Assembly (NCBI RefSeq): GCF_947179515.1
Contig: NC_067495.1
Span: 24,994,216 to 25,058,215, forward strand
DNA: 64,000 bases
DNA from: Apodemus sylvaticus
Lineage: Eukaryota; Chordata; Mammalia; Rodentia; Muridae
Direction of reading: 5' to 3'
The position numbers and the translations under genes are program-made. Shown here piece by piece: positions 55,140 to 64,000 of this stretch. The notes beneath the pieces were generated by a model. The model searched no databases and was not told the DNA's origin. It saw only the letters and a list, made by a program, of their open reading frames with translations. How positions within the stretch are numbered: the first letter of the stretch is position 1; each line of letters starts with the position of its first letter.

Positions 55140-56900
55140 GTGAGCCTGAGATAACCACCAGGCTGGCACCAGGCTGGCCCAGATGAGTACCCAGGATGGG
55201 GAGCAAACCAGAGACTAGAAGAACCCTACCTGGGACAGCAGGCCCCTGACTTTATTGTGCCTGAGACAGATAACCAGATACTCACAAGGGACTGGGTGAG
55301 GAGCAAGGCTGAGAAGACCACCAGACCAGTGCTATGGGGCTCAGATAGGGAGCTATCCTGAGATGGCCACCAGTCGGGTGCTGCCCAGGCCTGGGAGGGG
55401 GGCAGATCATGCCTGAGATGACCGCTGCTTGGCGTCATAATACAGGAGCAGGACAGAGCATTTCAGAGACCATTCTTGAGATGACGCCAGACACTCAGAG
55501 ACCCCAGGAACCATGAAGAGGAGCAAGTAAGTGGTGGAGCAATGGAAGAGAAAGAGAAACAGAAGAATGTGGGCACAATGAAGAGAGGCAGAACCAGAGA
55601 CTCAACGGTAGCAAGGAGAAGCCTGATGTGAGTAGTTGGTGATGCCACCTGGGACCATGGTTGGGTCCCAGCCTGTGCTGCCACTGGGGCTATGACTGGG
55701 TCTGTGGTTCTGCAGCGGTGAAGGGTCTGTTACCGCCAACGATCAGGCAGATGTCCCTGATCAGGGCTTCCACCCGGGGACATGTTAATGTCTGATGGCT
55801 GTGCAGAACTGGCTCCACCCCTCACCTGTCTCATACTGGGACAGCTGGTCCTAAGGGTGTGAGAGCACTAGAGCTGCCCCTGCCCCCTAGCAAGCTGTAG
55901 TACATGGGAGCAGGAGAGTGAAGCCTTGCACAGTGCTGGAGCTGCGGGTGAGTGACTCACTCCCCAGACATGAGTCTGGGAGACCTGGCTATATCACTTG
56001 TCTCCTGTGAAGTGGCATGAACAAGGGAGAGATACCCTCTTTCCCTATCGCCCTCCACCATCTGTGGCAGGTGGGAGGCCTGACCTTTGTGGCCACGAGA
56101 GTGGGAAATCTAGCCTTGACCCTTACCAGATGCAGCACTTGGAAATAAAGGGCCCAAGACCTCACCTGGACAGCATAGTAGAGCTGACCCTGGTGGTGGG
56201 GGCACAGGTGATTCAGCCCCTGTAGATGTAAGCGTGGGGGAGCTGGCCTCACCACTTGGCTGCCATGTGGCGACATGGGCAAGGGAGAGATGCTCTGCTC
56301 AAGCCTTGCCACCTACAGCAGTCAGGAGAGCTAACCCCAAGTCGTGAGACCAGAAAGCTGGTCCTGCCTCTTACCTGCTATAGCACTTGGGAGAACAGGC
56401 CCTACAGCTGACCTCTGCAGAACCAGCTCTGCCTCTTGTCTGCTGTGCAGTAGCATCAGTGAAGAAGAGAGCTCCTCCCTTTCTGTTTGCTCTCCCCACC
56501 ATTAGCTGGTTGGAGAGCTGACCCAAATGGGAGGTCAAGAAGGAGAGCTGCCCCTGCCCATCAGCTGCTGCAGCACAGGTGAGCTGGCCTCAAGTGTTAA
56601 TGTGGGAGTGCTAACCCTGCCTCTTGTGTGTGTCTGCTGTGTGGCAGCATGGAAGAAGGAGAGATGCTCTCCTGACCTTTGTCCCTTGTCATCATGACAG
56701 GAGGAGAAATGGCCCTGCTCCTTACCTGCTGCAGCAAGGGAGAGAAGGCCCTGCAACTCACTTGGGTAGCACAGCAGAGCTGACCCTGGATCTGTGGGTT
56801 GCAGGTGAGCTGTCCCAAGGACAGGAGCACAGGAGAGCTAAACGCATGCAAGTGACTTTCCTGGAGATGGCCCGTCATTTTTGCATGGCCTGCAGTGTGT
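55140..56900 (+). repeat. GC-rich satellite-like repeat array
   Basis: Imperfect units recur: a phrase with CCTGCCTCTTGTCTGCTGTG...GGCAGCATG...AAGGAGAGATGC starts near 55985, 56235, 56422 and 56610 (spacings about 250, 187, 188). A second phrase, CTGCAGCA...GGGCAGCACA...GAGCTGACCCTGG, appears near 56127 and 56721. Composition is much more GC-rich than the flanks. It resembles a low-copy murine satellite-type repeat (MurSatRep1-like, from memory). The several ~75-107-codon frames on both strands come from composition. Confidence 0.55.
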
Positions 56901-56904
56901 GAGC

Positions 56905-57930
56905 TCTGAGAAGCAAGGTCCGAAGAAATTTTCCTTTCCTCTCTCTCTGGCTCACAAAGAGTTAATGAGTTCTAAGCCTTTCCCCCGGCCAATGAGAAGT
57001 CCTTGGGCTAGAAAGAAGAGAAGCCAGTGCTTAATAAATAGTGAAAGACCTACAGAGTAGAGAAAGGAGCACTTACTAAAGCACACAGACTGAGAGCTCC
57101 AGAGTGGGAAACCAGCACTTCTGAGCACAGAACAGTAAGAGAGTTACAATGTCCCAGATCATCAGTCTTTGGCCTTTGCCCAACTCTGTGATCCATGTCA
57201 GCATATGTGATGCTGGGCAGGTGCCCCCTCCCCCGGCAATGGACGTATCTCACACAATCTCTATGTTAATGTATGTTATTGGCCTATGGTTTGTAAACAT
57301 TGTAAAATAGCATTTGTTTTTTGATAGCAAATTAATTTTTGGTAGAACTTGTTTAAATCATTTTCCAATACATTGTATTGTTTAGGGTACTCTGAATAAA
57401 GAATTTGGGGTTTACTATTTTAGTGTTTAAAGAAATTTTGCCTTTACAAAATAATAATGTCTAATGATCATGCTTATATTTTGCTCTCAGTAAATATTGT
57501 ATTTGTTGATTATAAATAAAATATGTTGTGACTTACATATTTAGAATTTCTACCTTCTATGATTTATTTTTCTGCTGATATATGATTGCAATTTTTTATG
57601 TTTTAACTATAAGTCACGATATAATATGTATCTACTCATCTATATAGATATAGACAGATAGATAATGTATTTATAGAGGATTTCATATAAATAAGAGTCA
57701 TTGTCCTTAGGTTGTACAGATTTAGGTTTTTAATTTCTAGACCCTGTGATTTTTCAAAAATTCTAAAAGTTCCTTATTGCTTCATTGTTTTCTTATAAAA
57801 TTAACCCATGCATTATACTTTTAAGTCCATAAAAGCAAAGGTAGAAAAGTAATTTTGGGGACAAAAAGAAAATGACATGTTTTCAGGAAGGGGTCCCAGA
57901 GCAGACATGCGAAAGGAAGAGAGTATAGAG
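56905..57930. other. GC-rich then AT-rich DNA, no gene seen
   Basis: 56905-57250 may belong to the same repeat unit as the array before it; from 57250 the DNA turns strongly AT-rich. TATAGATATAGACAGATAGATA near 57640 is a small tetranucleotide run. Confidence 0.35.
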
Positions 57931-57931
57931 A

Positions 57932-58136
57932 AATTATTTTCAACCTTCCTAATGCTGTGAGCCTTTAATACAGCTCTTCATGTTATACTAACCTCCATCT
58001 ATAAAATAATTTCATTACTACTTCATAACTGTAATTCCCCACTGTTATGAATCATAATGTAAATATCTCATATATATATAGGATATCTAATATGCAACCC
58101 ACAAAGGAGTTGTGACTAACAGGTTGAGAAACACTG
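57932..58136 (+). mobile_element. URR1-like hAT element
   Basis: TTTTCAACCTTCCTAATGCTGTGAGCC, TTCATTACTACTTCATAACTGTAATT, ACTGTTATGAATCATAATGTAAATATC and AGGTTGAGAAACACTG. The left terminal repeat is degraded and no clear 8-bp duplication remains. Confidence 0.85.
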
Positions 58137-58289
58137 CTTTAGAAGATCACATGAACGCTCAGGGGCAAAAAGGAAGTCTCATTCATATATTCTATGCTAA
58201 AGGAATGACTTCATCTCTTAGTGTTGCTGACTGGCTTTTTACTTCACCTATCATATGGCATCCTCACAGATGTGAGGGTTCAAAGTTAT

Positions 58290-58790
58290 CTTGTAGGGAT
58301 CAAGGATGTCTTGTGGTCACCCTCAGGCATGCCTGGATCCATGCTTGGGCCCATGGTCCTACCGCAGTGGGGTCTGTGTTGATGGCTGTTGCCCCTTTGA
58401 CCACTGAAGGCCAATCGGAGAGACTTCTGTGGTCTATGCTACAGCCGGAAGTCATTCTGCCACTGAGGGCCATACTGATGTGAATACTGTGCACTGTCAC
58501 CTGAGGCTATGATAATGTCCAAGGTCTGGGCTACCTCTGAGGGGCCTGTCTGAGTCCATGGGCTCACTGCAGCCTGGAGTCATTTTGGTGGTCTTTACTG
58601 TCACCAGAAACCATGTGGGATCCCATGTTCCATCTCCTCGTGACCATAAAGCTCAAGAAGTTACTTTGGCAGTGATATCAATGATTACAAGCACACAGGT
58701 GAGAAAGAGGGACATGGAAGGCTTCAGTGATAGCGTTTACCTTCATCCCAACCCCCACTCTACCCCAAAGTAGCAGCTTAAACAAGAAGC
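58290..58790 (+). repeat. Second block of the satellite-like repeat
   Basis: Phrases GGTCTGTGTTGATGGCTGTTGCCCC, CACTGAAGGCC, GGTCTATGCTACAGCCGG, CCACTGAGGGCC recur every ~60-70 bases and resemble the 55640-55760 part of the first block (GGGTCTGTGGTTCTGCAGC...CCACTGGGGC). Confidence 0.45.
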
Positions 58791-59127
58791 CTATGACAAG
58801 AATTCTTAGCTCTACACAGTTGATGTCTTCTGGCAGGGAAAGTACTCAGTTCTTTCTAAGGGACATGACCCTAAGAATTTGATCATGCTCCAGTGAGTAT
58901 ATAGATATCACAGATTGAACTTGGGTTTCTTGCAGGGAGGGGTGCACATGGAAGGACTGGGAAATAAGTGTGATGGGTGATGTAAAACTCCCAAAGAATG
59001 AATACAAACCTTATGTTGGAAAAAGTAAGTATTTTAGGAAAATCTAGACTGCTCAAGAGAACATTGATAAAACTATTCTGATCAAAAGAACACTGTTAAA
59101 TTACAGTATTGTATTTGTAAATTTCTT

Positions 59128-59245
59128 TTAGACAGCTGTTCTAATCCAGGCTAGTTTCAAACTCACTATATAGCAGAGAATGAACTTAAGCTACTGTTTA
59201 CCTTGCTTTCATTGCCCATGTGATAGAATTACACGGATGCCCCGC
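59128..59245 (-). mobile_element. B1-like SINE, diverged
   Basis: AGACAGCTGTTCTAATCCAGGCTAGTTTCAAACTCACTATATAG, TAGAATTACACGGATGCCCC: mutated reversed B1. Confidence 0.7.
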
Positions 59246-59274
59246 CACACTTGCGTGGTTCTAGGGAACCACAC

Positions 59275-59278
<4 letters not shown>

Positions 59279-59323
<45 letters not shown>

Positions 59324-59472
59324 GATTTGGTTTTTTCAAGACAGGGTTTCTCAGTTTAGCCCTGGCTGTCCTGGAACTCACTCTGTAGACCAGGCAGGCC
59401 TCGAACTCGGAGATCCGCCTGCCTCTGCCTCCCAAGTGCTGGAATTATAGGCGTGCGCCACCACCGCCTGGC
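59279..59472 (-). mobile_element. Young B1 SINE joined to an L1 3' end
   Basis: A 44-T run (59279-59322, the reversed A tail), then TTTTTTCAAGACAGGGTTTCTC, CCTGGCTGTCCTGGAACTC, ACCAGGCAGGCCTCGAACTCGGAG, TGGAATTATAGGCGTGCGCCACCACCGCC. Its head ends at 59472 and the reversed L1 tail starts 2-3 bases later. The long T run and low divergence make it young. Confidence 0.97.
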
Positions 59473-59474
59473 TG

Positions 59475-60472
59475 TTTTTTTTTATTATATTTTTATTTAC
59501 ATTTCAAATGATTTCCCCTTTTCTAGACCCCCCACTCCCCAAAAGTCCCATAAGCCCTCTTCCCGTCCGCCCCTTCTCCCATCCGCCCCTTCCCACTTCC
59601 CTGTTCTGGTTTTGCCCTATACTGCTACACTGAGTCTTTCCAAAACCAGGGGCCACTCCTCCGTTCTTCTTGGACCTCATTTGATGTGTGGATTATGTTT
59701 TGGGTATTCCAGTTTTCTAGGTTAATATCCACTTATTAGTGAGTGCATACCATGATTCACCTTTTGAGTCTGGGTTACCTCACTTAGTATGATGTTCTGT
59801 AGCTCCATCCATTTGCCTAAGAATTTCATGAATTCATTGCTTCTAATGGCTGAATAGTACTCCATTGTGTAGATATACCACATTTTTTTGTATCCATTCC
59901 TCCGTTTAGGGATACCCGGGTTCTTTCCAGCTTCTGGCTATTATAAACAGGGCTGCTATGAATATAGTGGAGCACATATCCTTATTACCTGCTGGGGAAT
60001 CCTCTGGGTATATGCCCAGGAGTGGTATAGCAGGATCCTCCGAAAGTGACATGCCCAGTTTTCTGAGGAACCGCCAGACTGATTTCCAGAGTGGTTGTAC
60101 CAATTTGCAACCCCACCAGCAATGGAGGAGTGTTCCTCTTTCTCCACATCCTCGCCAACACCTGCTGTCTCCTGAATTTTTAATCTTAGCCATTCTGACT
60201 GGTGTAAGGTGAAATCTCAAGGTTGTTTTGATTTGCATTTCCCTAATGACTAATGAAGGTGAGCATTTTTTAAGATGCTTCTCAGCCATCTGAAGTTCTT
60301 CGAGTGAAAATTCTTTGTTTAGCTCTGTACACCATTTTTAATAGGGTTATTTGGCTTTCTGGAGTCTAACTTCTTGAGTTCTTTGTATATATTGGATATT
60401 AGCCCTCTATCTGATGTAGGGTTGATAAAGATCTTTTCCCAATCTGTTGGTTTCCGATTTGTCCTTTTGATG
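59475..60472 (-). mobile_element. 5'-truncated L1, 3' end joined to B1
   Basis: Reversed L1: TTTTTTTTTATTATAT tail, TTTATTTACATTTCAAATG, the same 3'UTR type as at 14.4 and 15.4 kb, ORF2 stop near 59738, and ORF2 up to the truncation at about 60472. CACACCCAGG (60473-60482) follows the 5' end and CACACCAGG (59270-59278) precedes the B1 T run. The pair may be the target duplication of the joined L1+B1. Confidence 0.95.
59735..60472 (-). pseudogene. L1 ORF2 C-terminal fragment, frameshifted
   Basis: Readable pieces at 59906-60289 and 60319-60480. As in the L1 at 1014, a T5 run (60335-60339) replaces six, breaking the frame after NPIKNGV. The catalytic reverse transcriptase core is absent. Confidence 0.9.
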
Positions 60473-60484
60473 CACACCCAGGGT

Positions 60485-61650
60485 TTTATGAATGCTACCC
60501 AAGCTTTTCTGTAAATGAATTTATATCTCCAGCCTGGAACATTCCTGAAATTTGCCATTTTGTGTTGATAATTCTATCCTTAATACTGGTTCACTTTTGT
60601 CTACCAAGCCTTCCTTCAAATAAACACACAAACACAAACTACCGGCTGGGTTTCCCTGAAGCTGAAAAATTTGAAACAAATTCATCAACCAGAAGGAAAA
60701 CCTTACCTTGAGGTGGGAGGAAGGAAAATCTTTTTTATCATAGTCATATTCCCAAATATCTACAAACCCTGGGAGCTAGTAAATACAGAAATTAAAACTA
60801 GTTTGTGCTATAATTAAACATTGATTTGTTGTTGTAGGGGGTGGGGAGAAAAAGGGAGTTAGTCTCCAGAATACAGAAATTATCTTTGCAAACTACTCCA
60901 ATGTAGAGTAAGTAACAGTCTAGAGGGTCTGCTGGAGACATGCATGCCTGTGCTCCCTTGTTGAAGGATATGGGGAGGGCCAACCAGAGCTTCTCTTCAC
61001 TAACAGATGAATTTCTTCTCACATTCTATTTTGCTACCCCCTTTTCAGATGTGCTTTTTAAAAATTCATTTTATTTTTAATATTTTTACAATTAAGGAGA
61101 TAAATTGTAGAGTAATATATTCACTATTTTAAAAAAGATGTTGAAGTGATGGAGAAATCTTTACTATGCTGTTTTAGGAACTCCATGGCACTGCCTGCAT
61201 GATGTAAAGCAAATGTTTGCTGGATTAGCAAGGAGCCTCTCACAGTGCCGTCAGAAGGAGAAGATGGATGAGTTTGCATGATAATTTCCAGGGCCCTTAT
61301 TTAGCAAATGCTGTGGGTGTGCTTTTCTTCGCTGTTCATCTCAGGAGTGAACATGACAAAAAATGACTGCAATTTATAGGCAATGCCGTCCTTAAATGTG
61401 TCCTCCATGCTTCTGCTGCTGGGAATGTGAAAGCTACAGTTGTAGACTCCTGACAGGCAAAGCCATCTCTAATTACTCTCTCTGCTCTTTTGTCTGTATT
61501 TCTGAAACAGGAACTGCACAGATTATTCACAATGGTTTTCTTTGAAAATAATCGAAGTAGCAGCCAGGTCCTTATAACTGTGGGGTCTGCATGTCAGTTC
61601 AGGGAAACCAGCAAAGGCCCAGGATGGTTTTCAATAAATTAAAGCACCCA
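60485..61650. other. Unique DNA, possible conserved non-coding element at 61140-61560
   Basis: No repeats recognised. 61140-61560 is balanced in composition and holds TTTGCATGATAATTTCC and CTCTAATTACTCTC, which resemble homeodomain/POU-type sites. Conservation cannot be tested from one sequence. Confidence 0.35.
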
Positions 61651-61656
61651 TTTCTA

Positions 61657-61750
61657 GCTGGATGTGGTGGCTTGTATTTGTGGAACCTAAAGCAGGAGGA
61701 TTGTTGTGAGTTCAAAGCCTTCGTGGCACCCTGTCTCAAAATCCAAGCAA
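61657..61750 (+). mobile_element. B1-like SINE, short
   Basis: AGCTGGATGTGGTGGCTTGTATTTGTGGAACC, AGGAGGATTGTTGTGAGTTCAAAGCC, CACCCTGTCTCAAAATCC. Confidence 0.8.
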
Positions 61751-61914
61751 GGATAACACCAATGAACATCCTAATTTGGAAGGGGAGACTCTCATGAGGT
61801 TATACGCTTTTACAGGCAGCTAAGGAGTCCTGAAAACAGGAGAAATACTCTTCCCCTGGGAAAAGCACACTAATTAGGTTATCCAATGCCCTATGGTTAA
61901 TCTTGAAAGTATGT

Positions 61915-61992
61915 CTCTCTGTGTATCTGTGTCTCTCTGTCAGTCTGTCTGTCTCTCTGTCTCTCTGTCTCTCTGTCTCTCTGTCTCTTTGT

Positions 61993-62033
<41 letters not shown>
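61915..62033 (+). repeat. (TCTG)n/(TCTC)n then (TG)n microsatellite
   Basis: About 80 bases of CTCTCTGT-type repeats, passing to about 20 TG units at 61996-62033. Confidence 0.95.
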
Positions 62034-62037
<4 letters not shown>

Positions 62038-62206
62038 CAGCAATAAAAGAAAAATGAGTCATGAATTTGAAGGGGGGCAAAGGAGTAGTAAATGGAAGGG
62101 ACTGGAGGGGAAGAAGGGAAGCAGGAAATGGTGTGATTAGGTTATGATTTCAGAAACGTATAATAAAGCATTTTTAAATGAAAAATCTGTATAAAGAGAC
62201 TCTGGG

Positions 62207-62415
62207 AGAGCATCTTAGTTGGTATTGTGTTGGATTAGTATGCATGAAGCCCTAGGTTCATTCTCCAGCCCTTCATACTCAGGGTCTGGTCATACACACC
62301 AGTAATCTCAGCACTCTGGAGGTGACTGCAGAAATATCAGAAACTTGGGGCCATTCTTAGTAACATAGAGAATTCAAGGCCAGCCTGGGATACATTAGAC
62401 ACTGTGTAAAAAAAT
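62207..62415 (+). mobile_element. B4-family (ID + B1) SINE
   Basis: GGGAGAGCATCTTAGTTGG, TATGCATGAAGCCCTAGGTTC, ACACCAGTAATCTCAGCACTCTGGAGG, AATTCAAGGCCAGCCTGGGATACATTAG. Confidence 0.85.
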
Positions 62416-62568
62416 AGTTCCTATCTTGGAGCCAAGCGTTAAACAAACTATTGAAATTCTAATGAACATGTTCATGAGTTGTGGGGGAGGGTTATAGTGT
62501 TTCCAAAGAGCCAATATGTTTTCTTACTACTATTACCTGCACTGGTTGTATTTAAGGCTTACTGTTTT

Positions 62569-62960
62569 GTTTTGTTTTTTCCAATTTTTATTATTTTATT
62601 TATTTACCTTCCCATCACTGCCCCACCTCTCAGTCCCTCCCTCCTATAGTTCCTCATCCCATTCTTCCTTCCCATTGCCTCTGAGAGGGTGTTCCCCCTC
62701 TATCAGGCTTCCCCCTTCCCTGAGGCCTCAAGTCTCTCAAGGACTAAGAAGCTCTTCTACCATTAAGGCCTGACCAGGCAGACCTCTGCTATATTTGTGC
62801 CAGGGGCCTCAGACTGGCCTGTGTATTCTCCTGGTTGGTGCCTCAGTCTCTGGAAGCTCCCAGGGATCTGAGAAGTTGAGACTACTGGTCTTCCTATGGG
62901 ATCACCCTCCTCTTCAGCTTCTTCAGTCCTTCCCCTAATTCAACCACAGGAGTCTCCAAT
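62569..62960 (-). mobile_element. L1 3'UTR, direct part of a 5'-inverted insertion
   Basis: Reversed L1 3' end: a T-rich run, TTATTTATTTACCTTCCC, TGCCTCTGAGAGGGTGTTCCCC, ATATTTGTGCCAGGGGCCTCAG, CTTCCTATGGGATCACCCTCC. AAGGCTTACTGTTTT at 62554-62568 lies outside it and matches 63362-63376 at 14 of 15 bases, so the element and the inverted part to its right form one insertion. Confidence 0.88.
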
Positions 62961-62978
62961 TTCAGCATACTGGTTTGG

Positions 62979-63361
62979 TGGGACCTCATGATGCTTAAAA
63001 GCTTCTGTAAGGCACAAAACACCACCAGTAGGACGAATTGGCAATGTACAGATTGAGGAAAAAAAAAACTTCATTAACCCTACATCTGACAGAGGGCTAA
63101 TATCAAAAATATATAAAGAACTCAAGAAGTTAACCTCCAAAATAAAATAACGCAATTGAAAACTGGGGTTCATAGCTAAAAAGAGAATTCACAACAAAAG
63201 AATCCCAAATGGCCCAGAAGCAATTAAAGAAATGTTCAAAGTACTTAAGCATAAGAGAAATACAAATCAAAATGACCCCGAGATTTCACCTCACACCAAT
63301 CAGAATGGCTAAGGTCAAAAACTCAGGTGATATAGCACATGCTTGTAAGGATGTGGAGAAA
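62979..63361 (+). mobile_element. L1 ORF2 segment, inverted part of the same insertion
   Basis: Plus-strand ORF2 pieces: AAAGCTTCTGTAAGGCACAAAACACC, ACAGAGGGCTAATATCAAAAATATATAAAGAACTCAAGAAG, GATTTCACCTCACACCAATCAGAATGGCTAAGG, ending GGATGTGGAGAA. The frame is broken by several changes. About 20 bases at 62960-62978 are junction filler. The L1 between this ORF2 end and the 3'UTR start is missing. Confidence 0.88.
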
Positions 63362-63659
63362 AAGGCATACTGTTTTTAATGTCCTCATTATTGCAACTTA
63401 TATCCCTTTTCCTTCCGGGTTCAAGCCTCAAGGTCTTCAAAATGTGACAGAAGACCTGGGAACAAAAGCTGTGGAATTAACAAATGAAATGTAATCCCAA
63501 GGGAAGTACCATTCAATTCTCTGTATTATAGTTACCTCATCCTACACATCATTGTAAAAAAAGGTGTGGGACAAAAAGTGTGGGGCAGCTAACAACTTGT
63601 ATATATTCTTCACGTTAATGTCGCTTTTCCTAGGGTATACTATTGAATATGAGCACCAG

Positions 63660-63790
63660 TCACTGATGGAGAGCTAACTATTGTCAGAGATCCTAGTAAG
63701 TACTTTATATAGATTGCCTCATCTAACAGTTTCTGCAATGTTGCTAGCTTCATTAATTCGAGGAAGAAGCCCAAGATTAAAGATTACATA
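63660..63790 (+). mobile_element. MIR relic
   Basis: CTAGTAAGTACTTTATATAGATTGCCTCATCTAACAG, then TTAATTCGAGGAAGAAGCCCAAG follow the MIR core. The last 200 bases of the window show nothing recognisable. Confidence 0.65.
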
Positions 63791-64000
63791 AATGGCTATA
63801 GTATTCACAGGACTGTTCAGTAATTATTTCTAGTCTTCCACTTCCAGGGATCATGTTAGACCTTGTGTTTGGGTGACTCACATTCCATTTTGGCCAATGA
63901 GATGGAGGTGGCTAAGAAGTTAATCACAGCTTCAAGGTTCCACAGATATTTCCTCCTTCTCCCATGGCTGCTGGCCATATCCAAGATGGTAGCTGCCTTA

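Noticed and set aside
55989..56902. Several 75-107-codon frames on both strands
   Set aside because: They overlap each other on opposite strands in a GC-rich tandem repeat, the pattern expected from composition.

Overview
The window is mammalian nuclear DNA from a murid rodent. The evidence is the repeat content: B1, B2/B3, B4 and ID SINEs, Lx-type and younger murine LINE-1 copies, MT2-like and MaLR-like LTRs, URR1-type hAT elements, and older shared mammalian repeats (MIR, L2, MER5, an ancient L1). The youngest L1 copies do not end in the 3' tail I associate with the active Mus musculus families and look closer to rat or another murine genus; this is from memory and the species stays open. 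No host protein-coding exon could be supported. Nearly every open frame is short, lies inside a repeat or is spurious, so this is probably an intron or a gene-poor intergenic region.

Layout. 1-12 kb: a 5'-truncated minus-strand L1 with perfect flanking repeats, a complete small hAT element with an 8-bp target duplication, an RFX-like X-box in unique DNA, a B4 carrying a 152-bp insertion, and old LTRs. 12.4-15.6 kb: a composite retro-insertion (L1, then the 3' end of an endogenous-retrovirus RNA, then L1) inside one pair of near-identical 15-bp repeats. 16-21 kb: an MT2-like LTR, two opposed MER5 copies, and an LTR apparently split by a rearranged L1 that itself contains interstitial telomeric repeats. 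23-34 kb: LTRs, SINEs, an L1 3'UTR split by an MT2-like LTR, and microsatellites. 34.6-35.1 kb: a decayed processed copy of ribosomal protein L17. 36-43 kb: MIR, L2, B1, B2 and URR1 relics in mostly unique DNA. 43.5-45.2 kb: an L1 with a 5' inversion. 48-53 kb: an ancient L1, a MaLR LTR, a 166-bp direct duplication and a B1 with target duplication. 55.1-58.8 kb: a GC-rich satellite-like repeat. 59.3-60.5 kb: a B1 joined to an L1 inside one candidate target duplication. 62.6-63.4 kb: a second inverted L1, with a near-perfect target duplication.

There is no operon-like cooperation to describe. What links the features is L1 machinery acting in trans and in cis: target-primed insertion, twin priming, apparent template jumping, retrocopying of a host mRNA and mobilisation of SINEs. 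The strongest candidates for something unusual are the tripartite L1/ERV/L1 insertion, the L1+B1 composite, and the telomeric block inside an L1.
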